A stretch of 64,000 nucleotides of DNA from Bimastos eiseni (Eukaryota > Annelida > Clitellata > Crassiclitellata > Lumbricidae). Shown here piece by piece: positions 43,091 to 54,102 of this stretch. A model generated the notes under the pieces. The model did not search any database. It was not told the DNA's origin and worked only from the letters and a program-made list of their open reading frames with translations. Location: contig OY365815.1 of NCBI GenBank assembly GCA_959347315.1, positions 19,364,639 to 19,428,638 on the forward strand, written 5' to 3'. Numbering within the stretch: the first letter of the stretch is position 1; each line of letters opens with the position of its first letter. The translations under genes and the position numbers were made by a program.

Positions 43091-44366
43091 TCGCTTCAAT
43101 TGTCAGCACTCTTCGAAATGCGTTGTTCATCTACTCGCTTCAAATTCAAGCTGGTCATCCCTTCGCCACCTTTCCCTTCATCAACGTTAATACCAGCTTC
43201 TTCTCTCGTGGCCTTGCGCCCTGGGAGCACATCTGAATAGTTCATCCTCGTGAGGCGCTCTATAAATTTCTGATTACAACACATTACAATACACTAAAGA
43301 ATAAAATAAGACTCAACTCGCACGTTTTCCTAATATATTATTTTAGTAAGATTAACATCACGCGTCAGCGAATGCGAATCCGGAGTCACACTTTGACTAG
43401 CATTCGAAGAAACACATGGTATTCCGTAATTTAGAAATATCCTGTCGTTTTATGACCACAACGGTGAAGCTGCTATAGAGAAACAGAAAGTTTGATAGAC
43501 TGACGACATTAACAACTCTGTGCAGATGAGATCTCGCTAGGATTGCGCAAAGATGTGAGTTCAGGGTAATCTCTCAACAGAGTTGTTGAATTTTAATGAC
43601 CGAATCACACTTAACGCCTTTGCAGTTTATTGCCGGATTATACAGAGACACGAAAACATACTTCGTGAAGAAATTAAGCACAGACCAATGCAACGTTCTA
43701 AATCGACGCAAGCAATAAAATAAAACAGTGCAATCATTAATTGCTACAAGAGGAATCGATGAAGATAAGCAACACAGAACCTAATGGCAACTTGCTCATA
43801 CATATTAGTGAGCACCACACATTAAGAATATTGTATCAGACGTTACTACAGTCTGCATTTTGTGACAAAATCTCGGAGTGGAAACAACAGCTTCTCAAGA
43901 AATTCTCCAGCTCAAGTCTACCTCCATGGAGCGTAAGTAGCAATGTATTCTTGTAGCACTAGTTCATTTTCAATTTTTGCATCTCACATTTTCCTCAAGC
44001 ATTACGTCACCTAAACTTATCTTTTATGGTAAGCGGCATTCAGTTGCTTAAAAATATATCCCATAGCTCTATAAGGCGTCTTTTTATGTTCAATACTAAT
44101 GACAACCAAAACATCTGACTAACAATTTTATTAGGAGTGTTATATGGCTTGGCCTATGTTTCGTATTTGTCCAAATACATCTTTATAGCAAATATTGTAG
44201 AGATGCAAAACCTGAATGTTGTCCCACATCTCCCCATTCCTACTCTTCATGCTACTACTCTTCATCTTCCTCTTCTTCCTTTTCCTCCCCAACCTCCTCG
44301 TGACACCGCCGCCATCATTACTACCACGGCAAAACAGCTGATCATCTGCGGAAAAATTGTACTTAG
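43091..44366. other. No recognised gene
   Basis: A frame at 43741-43956 (+) begins with an alternative start and is unrecognised. Similarity to the first transporter locus begins abruptly at about 44346-44367. Confidence 0.4.
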
Positions 44367-44794
44367 ACCCCTTGACGTGTAACATTTATAAACATCTTTG
44401 CTCCATGGGTCTGAAATAATTAACTGAAACTCAGCTCAGGTTTTATCGTCTGCTGCTGATGGCCACTGTCTTCTCTGTCGCCTTTTTGTGTGTCTGTCTG
44501 TCTCTTTGTATTCATGTCGCCGTTTTTGTCTTTGGCTTCAATTGTTTGCTTCTTCGTTACCTATCTGTCTGTCATCTTCAATATGTCTGTTTGTCTAAAT
44601 TGTTGCTTTCTATCTATCTATATTCTGTATTTTTTACTTTCGCCAATCTTTCCTGTGATATGCTTCTACCTTTTCCCAATTCTTTAAACTACTGTCCTTC
44701 GCGATCCCGCCTTCTCTGTTTCTCCAGGTTGGCCTGACTTCACTCTATTCGCGGGAATTAAGTTAGTTGGCTATTTTCTTTTCCTCTTCACCGG
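44367..44794 (+). repeat. Second copy of the 428-bp near-identical upstream block
   Basis: Matches 17634-18061 with about three differences, including ACT for ACA and ATG for ATA inside the shared 92-codon frame. After CTCTTCACCGG the divergence rises at once. Confidence 0.85.
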
Positions 44795-45575
44795 ACCCTG
44801 TTTTCTGCACCTTCTCTTACTTTTCTATAGGCCTATGTTGTTGAAGCGACATCATTCTGTTTCCTCCAGTCTGAGCAACGCAATTGACGTCTGCTTATCG
44901 GTGTGATGTCTAACAGGACACAACGGAGAAGGGCGAGTTCTCTCGCTCCCAGAACAACCATTAATCTCTCTTCAACCTAATCGGATGTCCAACCGGTCGA
45001 CCACATAAACATCGTCATTACCACCAACACTACAACCATAACAACCACTTTCACAAGAGACTATGGCTGCCGGAATGGAGCTGTAACAGTCGATGATGAG
45101 CAAGACAGCGTCGAAGTGGCAGAAGTGGAAGGCGGGAACCAAGTGGCAGGAGCTGAGGACAGCGTTGGGGGCCGACTGCAAGGGCTGGCTCGTCTTTCTC
45201 GCTGTCCTCGTCTTCACCGTCGTTCGTAGTGGACTCACCTATAGCTTCGGAATGTTCATCGTCGAACTGGAGTCGCTATACCATCGCCCAATGGCCGAAC
45301 TCAGTGAGAACATTCCCTCCATACACATACCATCTTTTGCCTCATCTAAAGTTATGTACCGGTAACTTGAAACATCAGTGATGATAAGCAGACTCATAAT
45401 ATTATCCTCTCTGACAACATAGTAGTTATAATTCTTTTCCATGTTATGGATAAGACTTAAAATTACGATTTTGTCAGAACTGATTGCTGTGAACAAAGAG
45501 GAACATATTGTTTTTATTAATTTGTAATGCAACTCAGCATTTCCTATAGAAACACAGATGAGTAATTCGATCGAT

Positions 45576-45700
45576 GGTCAATAATAATGATAATAATAAT
45601 AATAATAATAAAAATAATAATAATAATAATAGTAATAATAACAACAATAGTAAAGACAATTCATATACCGCTACAAGGGCGCCTCACAAACAATTTGTTC
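45576..45700 (+). repeat. (TAA)n with CAAGGGCGCCT tail inserted in the copy-2 intron
   Basis: AATAATAAT to about 45655 then CATATACCGCTACAAGGGCGCCTCAC. It is absent from the corresponding place in copy 1 (before 33521), so it arrived after the duplication. It shares its tail with the element at 22246-22427. Confidence 0.65.
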
Positions 45701-45850
45701 TCGTTCTTTCAGACTGGACAGGTAGTCATTCTGTGTTCTGGTTCTTTCAGACTGGATAGGTACTCAGTCGTTCGGTGTTCTCGTTCTTTCAGACTAGATA
45801 GGTACTCAGTCGTTCTGTGTTCTGGTTCTTTCAGGCTGGATAGGTACTCT
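45701..45850 (+). repeat. Splice-acceptor array of the second transporter copy
   Basis: Four TTCTTTCAG units with CAGs ending about 45712, 45750, 45792 and 45834 (spacings 38, 42, 42). The third unit carries TAG just after the acceptor (CAGACTAGATAGG), a stop in the transporter frame, and the first spacing is shortened. Only the last acceptor gives the proper exon. Confidence 0.85.
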
Positions 45851-46840
45851 GTCATTCTGCATCTCGCTGTCAACAGCCCCGTTGTCTGTGAGTTTCATTC
45901 GTTTTCTCGGTCACCGTGGCTATCGGATCGGAGGCCTCGTCGGAACGTTCATCCTGAGCGTCAGTTGTCTCGGATCCTCCTTCGTACAGAACCTCGAATG
46001 GCTCTTCTTCACGCACAGCCTGCTCTACGGCATCGGATCCAGTCTCATCTGTATGGCATCGTCGCTCGTCATCGGAGAATACTTCAACAAGGAGCACAAG
46101 TACCACGTTCTCGCGACCAGTCTACTCCTCTGCGGATATCCCATCGGTGAGCACAGGCCAGCAGTCAGCAATACCACCACCACCATCATTAAATTCGTAT
46201 TGAAACGCTGCATTAACTAGTAACGTCAGCATTCATTGTCGTCATGAGTCATCATTCATTATCAGCCTCATCACAATAATCCATCGTTCATAGTTGCTAT
46301 TGTTCTTCAAAACAAAACAAAACGTATTTAGAAACACAATATTCCGTAAAACAGTCGTGATTCACAAACTCCATCAACCTGAAAGACTAGATTTTCATCA
46401 TCATCGCCATCATCGACATTATAAATTTATTATTATTCCGATAGGTCTTCGCATTGATCAGTCACCGAATATCGGTGACCATACAGTCTCTCCGACAACT
46501 CCTCGTCATAAGCTATAGGGCTTTCTGTCACAAAAAACGCACTTCTCAAGTTATTGGTCGTTGGTCGCTTAGAATGATATTGCGATTCAGAATCGTAATT
46601 CAGTGAGGGGGTCATTAGAGGTCGTTTTTGTTCATGAAATGGCTGACGAATGAGGATGACGACTCGATTGGCGGGCGAGACACCAGTTCCCTGGACGCCT
46701 TCGCAGACGAGGGCGAGGTATCTCACGTTCCGCGCAGATGCTGCACCTGGCAGAAGGTGCGAAAGCGTCCGGAGATCGTCCTATGGTATCTAGGCAACCT
46801 GCTCGACTATATCGGCTTCTACATGCCGTTTGTCAACTTG

Positions 46841-48418
46841 GTGAGGGTCGTCGTCGTTCAATCAATCGTATATCACTGTAGCCTGTCTTATTTTACCCGT
46901 TGACAACAGATTGTTCTCCGAAGACATCTATTTTGATCCATCGAAATTGTTCTAGTTCTGCTGAGCCTATCGTAAACTGATGGCGTGACAACATTTCGCT
47001 TCAATTCAAGTGACCCAGTTAGCGACATCGGTACGAGCGCAGGCAGGCCGCGTCTCGGGCTCCTCTCTGCGAAAGAGAGCATGCGGATGGCGGTTCGCAT
47101 CCCGGTGCCGGTGAAGTACACCGGTTTATTTCGGAAATTTAAAAATCTCGGGTTAGTATGTATACGGTCCTTGCACGGGGAGCTTCCGTTCATAGCCTGT
47201 TCTTATCCTTACTTTGAGAAAATTCTCAAGTCTGTCATCAAAGATTGTGAGTAGAAATATGCACTTCATCCTAAGAATAAGCATTGCGTCAGTTAAACTT
47301 GTCTATTATGGATAACGAAATTCAGGTGCTGTTTGAATGTGCTTCCCAAGGTTTAACTTAGGAACTTGCAAAGTTCTGGTGTTCGATTTGAAACTAATTG
47401 GACGGCAGTATGCAATTCGATTCGAAGTGACAACATCATTAGAGAAAAATTGGCTAATAATTCAATTATTAGTCGTTGATGTTCTTTGTTGTAAAATAAA
47501 AATATCTCATGTTTACAGCGCATGGATTGGTTGTTGAATTTCTTTGTTCAACGCGGCAGGCGACGACATTATTTTAGGCTATAGGCCTATCGTAGGGGCT
47601 GCGATTGCCGCAAAACTTTGATTTTTGAAGTAACAAGATTTTTTTACTTTTATGTTGTTTAGGCCCAAGGGACTTCGTGAATTAGGAACTGTGAAGTGTA
47701 TTGTAACATAAATCTTAGAAATTTCCCGGCCCCCACAAAAAGTGACGTAAGGGGCTTTTATTCGCCGGTGGGGTTTCGTCATTAAGTGGGCTGCGTAACA
47801 AAATAGTGGACCAATTGTTGATTTTGATTTGTCTAAATATTTATATTATTTTAAACTTTAATTATGCTAATTAGCTAAATTATTTGTTTTACTGGTTTGA
47901 AACTGCGGGAATGTTATTTGTCGTAGGCCTATACATTCATTTACTAATGCGTTGATTTGGCTACTGTAGACTGTAAATTCGCTTTAGACTGAAAAGTTGT
48001 GATTCGCAGGTCCCTAGTTTTACTAGGCATCCATTTTATGTTCACTGTTAATAATAACTGAACAGATTTATGACAGAGATAACAGATAGCCTAACCATTC
48101 AGTCGTTGGCACCGAGTTTGGAGTTGCGAGAATTGATATGGAGGTAACAAACTAGCGCTGCCTCAGAAGATTTTAAATAAGATTATCTGTAATTGTTAGC
48201 AGGAGTCAGTTGTGACGCAAATATCACCTATTCAGAATAATGTCTCGTCTTCAGCAATATCTATATAGGGCCTACTATACTGGAAACCATCAGAACATGA
48301 ACTATCTGGTAGCCATCCAAGTTCAGTGTTCATCAACAGGAGACCATTTTGTCTAATTACTACAAATACAATGTTGCTGTCTGGTCGCATGTCACAATGT
48401 CGTTAACATGTGTTTCAG
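46841..48418. other. No recognised gene; GC-rich tRNA-like patch 47035-47125
   Basis: Homology to transporter intron 3 fades at about 47010. A GC-rich patch follows with GGTTCGCATCC at 47091-47101, close to a pol III B box (GGTTCGANTCC), but no good A box. It may be a SINE head. The rest is AT-rich. Confidence 0.35.
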
Positions 48419-48535
48419 ATGAAAGTCATTCTCATCACGATTCTCTGTCTCTTTCTGTCAGAATCGTTCGGCGCTAAAGTAAAGAACGAACCAAGCAAAC
48501 CAACAGAAACCAGCAAAGCGAAAGACAACAGTTAA
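48419..48535 (+). CDS. Candidate signal-peptide exon of a small secreted protein
   Basis: ATG at 48419 directly follows CATGTGTTTCAG, a plausible acceptor. The frame reads MKVILITILCLFLSESFGAK: one Lys, a hydrophobic core of 12, then a likely cleavage site after SFG. It continues KNEPSKPTETSK to a TAA at 48533. After GCTAAA there is GTAAAG at 48479, a possible donor, so the coding exon may be only 48419-48478. The nearby exon at 49569 could supply the mature part, but the phases do not match at the strongest sites, so an intermediate exon or another partner is needed. Confidence 0.4.
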   Translation: MKVILITILCLFLSESFGAKVKNEPSKPTETSKAKDNS

Positions 48536-48616
48536 CCTCCGACCAAAGACGGGTAGGTCCAATCGATTGACGAACCACTTTCGCTTACAAAGTCTTTCTC
48601 AGTTTCATTACAAACT

Positions 48617-49136
48617 ACACTGTGTTCCGAAATAAAGGGACCCCTAAGGATAATTTGAAAATGAATAGTAAATATTCGTCGACTGTTTAAAATTTCAAAC
48701 CGTTTTAATCCGGACATGATTATCCATAAATTTATAATTCATGAACATCCTAGTTAAGAAGGCGCGTCGGAGTGACGTCTTTTGATTACAAAGTTAATGC
48801 CTGAGAGGAATTTTATCAGCTGGTCATTGGTACTGCCATTGACCAATGGCGTACGCGTCTTGAAGATCGTGCTGAGGCTGAAGGCAACCACTTTGAACAC
48901 ACCTTGTAGCCTAATTTTATTCAAATACAATAATACGTTTGAACTAAATTTATGGCGGTTTATCGACAACATTTAATGACAGATTAAAATTCTGCAGATA
49001 TATTTTTGAAGAAATTGACGTCATGATGACGTCATTACTGGATGGCGGGAGCTATCATATTTATTGCTAGATAAATAAGCTTATGTCATGGCTAAGAAGA
49101 ACAGCTTTGAGAAATAAAATCCGTTCGGAATCAGTG
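48617..49136 (+). mobile_element. Small decayed Tc1/mariner-like element
   Basis: It contains the C-terminal end of a transposase frame at 48771-48909: FDYKVNA, an internal stop, EEFYQLVIGTAIDQWRTRLE, then AEGNHFEHTL and stop. The A-I-x-Q-W-x-x-R-L...G-x-HFEH-L ending is characteristic of mariner/Tc1-type transposases. Imperfect inverted ends CACTGTGTTCCGAA (48618-48631) and TTCGGAATCAGTG (49124-49136) may mark the element. The assignment of the ends is tentative. Confidence 0.5.
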
Positions 49137-49224
49137 TTGACACGCCGAAGCGCCATTATAGATCTATTAATTGCCTAAAATTACAAAAGTTGTATTCAGC
49201 AAAGCATTCATTAACACAGTCATA

Positions 49225-49315
49225 TAATAAACCGTCATTCCATCCATCGACCCACGACCTTCGAACCCATCCAGTCAGCCATCCATCCATCAATCCATCT
49301 GTCCATCCGTACATA
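49225..49315 (+). repeat. Degenerate ATCC repeat
   Basis: CATCCATCGACC...CATCCATCCATCAATCCATC. Confidence 0.7.
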
Positions 49316-49568
49316 AATACTGGATATCTGTAATATCTTATAATAAATAACGATTCTTCAAGAAACGAGGTGTTGATAAATACTTAATTATGCGAAAATG
49401 ACGCAGGGTAACAACCAAGGGCGCTCTGTGAGGACGTTAATAACATAGAGTGCGATGCAAAGGGTTGACGTATCCGTCTATTTCTATCCATCCATTCATC
49501 AACGATTTAAGGCGATGGTAATACTATTCATTCGTTAATTCATTTAAATGTTTTCTGTTGTCGCATAG

Positions 49569-49821
49569 ACTTTGTAATATTGTACTAGGAATACTGAACA
49601 ACCAGAGCCCTATCATGGCTTCTTATATCCCGCTTTGTGCGATTTGCGCTGTCTTCAATCCAACCAAAGATCTGTCGCTGTGCTTAAAAAATGACGAGAT
49701 GCTTAAAGTTCTCAATGGGATAAAGGAAGGATGCAAGACAGATCACAATATCTGCCCAAATCCGCAAAAGATGGTGGTTCCTGACTCGATTCCTGATTCG
49801 CTCTTGGATCCGATCCCGTAA
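49569..49821 (+). CDS. Candidate terminal exon of a small cysteine-containing protein
   Basis: No family recognised. Acceptor TTTTCTGTTGTCGCATAG ends 49568; other possible AGs lie at 49588 and 49605. The frame ends at TAA 49819. It encodes SYIPLCAICAVFNPTKDLSL, CLKNDEMLKVLNGIKEGC and KTDHNICPNPQKMV, with C-x2-C and C-x6-C pairs 28 residues apart. Codon use looks protein-like. A related but frameshifted exon is at 51538. The stop lies inside the first unit of the 39-bp array that follows at once. Confidence 0.4.
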
Positions 49822-50121
49822 ATAATTCTCTGTGTTACTTAGTTTACATCATAATCGTAAGTAATTCTATGTCTTACTTAGTTTACATCATAATCGTAAG
49901 TAATTCTATGTCTTACTTAGTTTACATCATAATCGTAAGTAATTCTATGTCTTACTTAGTTTACATCATAATCGTAAGTAATTCTATGTCTTACTTAGTT
50001 TACATCATAATTGTAAGTAATTCTATGTCTTACTTAGTTTACATCATAATCGTAAGTAATTATTCTCTGTCTTACTTAGCCCTCATCATCGCCGTAAGTA
50101 AAGATCTGGCTTACTTATAGC
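49818..50121 (+). repeat. 39-bp tandem array of donor-like hairpin units
   Basis: About 7.5 units of GTAAGTAATTCTATGTCTTA plus CTTAGTTTACATCATAATC. Units begin at 49818, 49857, 49896, 49935, 49974, 50013, 50052 and 50094. Each starts with GTAAGT (a consensus 5' splice site; GTAAAT in unit 1) and holds TAAGTAA...TTACTTA, a 7-bp stem. The array begins at the last codon of the preceding frame. Confidence 0.95.
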
Positions 50122-51537
50122 ATCCATTCCCATTCAATTATCCATTTTATTCATTCAACCACCCGTTTCCACCCACCAGAAAACCGTGCATCTGTCCGTC
50201 TATACACCCATCCACCCACCCACCCATCCGTACACCCATCCGTCCACCCACCCATCATCTGTAAGCCTACATTCGTCCATCCATAATAATTTGTGCACAA
50301 TACCACACTTCAGCGGTTTCATTCGTCCACTCGTCAATTTCGCCATCCGACCATCCATCAATCAATCGCCTTTTTGTTGTTGCATAGTATATAGCCTATT
50401 TAGCTAGGATTTCTGAATACCTGCCACCATGTACACGACGTACTACACGTCCCTATCAGTCGCTCAGTTCTAGGACCTATATGCTTGTGGCGTCTGATAT
50501 TCGTCACAAAGACTTCAAGCCTCAAATCAAATAGACGAATGACCTTGAATGTGTCTAATGTCTGTAGAATATTGATAAGTTGATGTGAGGGGTAATATAT
50601 AGGCTGAAATGTCCCTATAATCAATTTGTACCATAATGACACTTTAACTAGACATTGTACAATCAGTTGCGTAATAAATGTGAATTATATATAATATGTT
50701 ATATTTATGGGACCTTGCTTTGGGGGAGCTACCAAGGAACATGACCAATAAATATCCAATTAATTTTTGCTTGCCGATTATAAAACAGTTAAAAACACAA
50801 TTTTTAAATGTGTTTTTCACTTAAAATCAGACAGATCGCAAGCCGATTTTAATCGGTGCATAAAAAAATAATTTTAAACGGGTGATGATCTCATAGTGGC
50901 AATTCCTGAGCCGATATGAGTCAATTCTTGTGAGCTCTTCAGAATCGAAACGCCACTATCCGAAGTTGAACTGAAATGAGTCTAATTTAGAGCTTAACAG
51001 AGAAGCTGCTTTCTTCTCAAGATAGCGATGTCAATGAAAATTTAAACCTGTTAGATACCTGGCCGTTTACAATGAACCAGGTTCACCTGCATTAGACAAC
51101 CTGTACGTATGCTCCACTCACCTATTTCCATCCGTTCATCCATCCATTCACGTATCAATCCAGCCACCCTTCCACCAACCCAACAACTCATTCATCCATC
51201 AATCCATCCATGAATCCACCCACTCATCCCTCTATCCTTCCACAGTAACAAATTCATTTAGCCACCCACCCTTCCACCAATTCACCCATTCACCTCTACA
51301 CCAATTCACTCATTCACCCATCCATCCATCAATCGAACTACCCTTCCTCTAACCTACCAACTCACCAACCGATTCATCCATCAGTCCATCTATTCATCGC
51401 TCCATCCATCCATAATAATAACTTCATTTAGCCAGCCATCCATCCACCAATTCATCTATTCATCCATCCACCAATCTATCCATACATTCACATAAATAAA
51501 TCCCTCTATCATTTGTTCTAACTTGTGTTCTTCGTAG
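50122..51537. other. No recognised gene; ATCC-type repeats 50150-50370 and 51120-51500
   Basis: Loose CCATCCACCCACC and CATCCATCAATCC repeats. AT-rich between them. Confidence 0.5.
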
Positions 51538-51716
51538 ATCTTCTTCTGACGAACCGTTTGATCGCGAAGCCACGAATGCTAAGTGCATCGTCTGTTTTTA
51601 TCGTGGCTCGAACCAACGCTCTGATACAGCGCCTGCTCGATTCCAAAGATCTCGTACACTATGAGAGATTCATGCACGCCTGCGCACGAAATTTCTTCAT
51701 GTGCTTGCGTACGTAG
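51538..51716 (+). CDS. Possible diverged paralogue of the 49.6-kb exon, frameshifted
   Basis: Acceptor GTGTTCTTCGTAG ends 51537. One frame gives AKCIVCFYRGSN (C-x2-C). A one-base shift later another frame gives DLVHYERFMHACARNFFMCL (C-x6-C) and stops at 51714. The distance from the second Cys of C-x2-C to the first Cys of C-x6-C is 85 bp, which is 28 codons plus one base; in the 49.6-kb exon it is exactly 28 codons. This suggests a homologous exon with a one-base insertion. Weak residue identity, so tentative. Confidence 0.3.
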
Positions 51717-52484
51717 TCGAAAGCGTTAGCAACACTGAAGCCATGCCGGAATCATTTACAGACGGACCAGTCCTTTCCATGCTGTATTTTGTCTCCACTA
51801 CATTCATCCCTGATAATGAGTAGCCTACTCAAGCACAAGCGCAGTTCTCGTACTTACCTTTACGTTACCTCAAGTAGGCCTAGGCCCTACTAGGTTTTTG
51901 TCTATTGACTCCTCTAAAGGATTTTAAGGATCGAAATAGGCTTAATCTCTTTATAATGTATTTTTATCTCTTTTCGGTGAATAAATATTGAGGTAACTGG
52001 AGTCAAAGACGAGACTTTGTTAGGTAAACGTCGATATTACGAGAATTTGCATTGCATTTTGATATCATTTGCATAACATATTAGAAGCAAATTAAATGAA
52101 AACAAGGAACAGTAATTGAGAATAATTTAATGCATTTTCACCTCACATGGACAATAATCAAACTCATCAGTTGGGAATTATTCAATTGGGAATTATTCTG
52201 TATTATTTCCTTGAGACAGCAAATGTCTCTGTTGCAACAGAAATCCCATCAGCGCAAGGTAATCACTTCTGAAGATTTTTTGAATTTCATAGCTAATGGA
52301 AATCTGAGAAACGAGTCGTGTTTTCCTTACATCGTATACGATGCACGGATGAAATCAATGCACTAATAGAGAAAATAAATGCACGAATAGAATCATTATT
52401 TAGTCTACATAAATCATTAAGTATCACATCAATCAATGTACCACGTAATTCGTATCGTTGGCCTGCTAGAGCACCTTGCGACTT
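51717..52484. other. No recognised gene
   Basis: AT-rich; a frame at 52130-52366 (+) is unrecognised. Confidence 0.4.
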
Positions 52485-52640
52485 TTCCACAATTTAAGGC
52501 GATAGAGAATGGCAATGCGGATGATTGTAATCCATTGGATGCGTTGATCTGGATGCGATAGGATGAAGAAAATGACGAAACTGGATATATGCAGGTAAAG
52601 ATGACGAATATGCCTAGTGATGCGAAACCTATGACTGTAG
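52485..52640 (+). repeat. Second copy of the HNF.IENG repeat, frameshifted
   Basis: TTCCACAATTTAAGGCGATA then GAGAATGGCAATGCGGATGA match 42549-42610 (TTCCATAATTTTAAAACGAT then TGAGAATGGCAAGGCAGCTG). It has a one-base deletion after AATTT and a TAG where the other copy has TAT. Confidence 0.6.
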
Positions 52641-52739
52641 TCAATAAATGTACAGCAGTCTCTTCATCCTTATCTTCTTCATCTTCCACTGATTCACGAT
52701 GGAGACGCGCCTCCCTCTGAAACAGCAACAATAACACCA

Positions 52740-53050
52740 TAACATTATAGTATGTGACGAAGAGGAAGAAGATGAAGAGGAAGAAGTGGGGAGGAAGAAG
52801 AAGACGAAGAAAAGGAGGAAATAGAGAAAGACAAATAGGAGAAAGGGGAGAGCAGGAGAATGTAGAGGAAGAAGAAGATAAGGAGGAAGAAGACGAAATA
52901 GAAGAAGAATAAGAAGAAGAGATTAGGAAGAAGAAGAAGAAGAGGAAGAGGATGAGGCAGAAGAAGAAGAAGTGTAGGAAGAGGAAGAAGTCGAAGAATG
53001 TGAAGAAAAACAAGAAGAAGTATAATAAGAGTACGATGTAGAAGAAGAAA
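52740..53050 (+). repeat. Polypurine GAA/GGA tract
   Basis: GAAGAGGAAGAAG repeats on the + strand over about 300 bp; Ser/Leu/Phe frames on the minus strand are artefacts. Confidence 0.85.
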
Positions 53051-54007
53051 AGTTAGCGACTTCATTTTCATCTTCCCACCGAGAGTTCACGGTCGGTGTA
53101 TTCATAATGACTGAGTTGTCCAAATGGCGCAGATGGAGCAGAAATCTCAACACAAATGTTAGCCATCGCTCGATGACTGCTAGACGGCCGCATACCCGCA
53201 ACTAAGCATGTGCCTTAACGACAGACCGTGTGACGCGTCCCCCATCTGGTTGAGCATTAGCCATGTATGGCGAGTTTTTCATTTGCATATTCAACCCATC
53301 GACAGTACATAGCTCGTTTAGTCACAGGTTTAAGTGGTGCAATAGACGTCCTATCTGTAAGTTATTTCTTGTCACATCGTCCACTACGCCCAACATCACA
53401 AATGATCTGAATAAAAAACACGATGGTTTATTCTGTGTCCAGCCTACTGTGAGAATATTGGCCTTAGTGCTGTTTTGCTCCGCATACATGTATCTCTGAG
53501 GCACAGTAACTAATTGCTTAGGAACGCCAATAATGATAAGTTATGAAGAGAATAAAATTAGACCGCATCTTTACAAGAAAAAGCAATAATGCTAACTTAA
53601 ATTATGAATAGATTTCTACTTCAAGACTGTGGACTATAAATGCATTAATCACAGTTGTGCCTAGTTTTAAAATCTAGACGAGGAACGGGTTATGCTCAGC
53701 TGGTGTAACTACTTTACAGATGACCGAGTATTACAGGATCGATTACTCTGCCAACTATTCTATTCAACAACTACTGACCCAAATTCCGCAATTTGCCCTC
53801 AAACTTTGGTGTCTCCTGCAATTCGATAACAATCTGTCCTCAGTTACTCTGTAGGCCGCCTTTCAAGCTCACACTCGGCGGTCAGCTTGAATTATGCGAA
53901 TGACGAAAATGTCATTCTATCGTGCGTTCAGCTGTGAGTAGGCCTAATCGTTACCATTCAATGCACTGAATGATCGTAGCGCAGTGCAAATGCTGTGAAC
54001 CTTGCAG
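53051..54007. other. No recognised gene
   Basis: Nothing recognised; TAGGCCTA near 53939. Confidence 0.4.
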
Positions 54008-54102
54008 TTTCCGCATGCGGCCATTCCTGCACAGAAGGTGAACAGGACTGCATGTATGGACAGGATATCGTGCTCCCAGACTTAATTGGTCTCGTTGTCT
54101 AA
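54008..54102 (+). CDS. Candidate terminal exon encoding a short Cys-rich peptide
   Basis: GAACCTTGCAG ends at 54007. In phase 1 the frame reads SACGHSCTEGEQDCMYGQDI, then VLPDLIGLVV and TAA at 54100, with C-x3-C-x6-C. The patch is richer in G+C than its surroundings. The minus strand is also open here (91 codons, unrecognised), so strand and coding status are uncertain. It could belong with the secreted-peptide exons at 48.4-51.7 kb. Confidence 0.25.

Larger units (their letters stand above)
45063..46840 (+). pseudogene. Partial duplicate of the monocarboxylate-transporter-like gene
   Basis: Homologous to exons 1-3 of the gene at 18378-39607. Exon 1 (45063-45303) has TAA at codon 8 where the other copy has TAC, and about ten further amino-acid changes. 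Translation could restart at the ATGATGAGC at 45093. Exon 2 (45835-46146) is intact, has the canonical SWIG start and differs mostly at synonymous sites. Exon 3 lacks its first about 145 bp (TM5 end to TM6), which unrelated sequence replaces, then resumes at about 46636 and ends at the same donor (46841). Exons 4-6 are not found before 64000. Intron 1 is only about 530 bp. A non-functional fragment is most likely; a truncated 5-TM protein is conceivable but lacks a clean exon 3 acceptor. Confidence 0.8.

Noticed and set aside
47035..47125. tRNA gene
   Set aside because: A good B-box-like GGTTCGCATCC is present, but no A box or cloverleaf can be drawn.
49869..50120. 13-residue repeat protein (MSYLVYIIIVSNS)
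   Set aside because: Translation of the 39-bp minisatellite; no start context or flanking exon in that frame.
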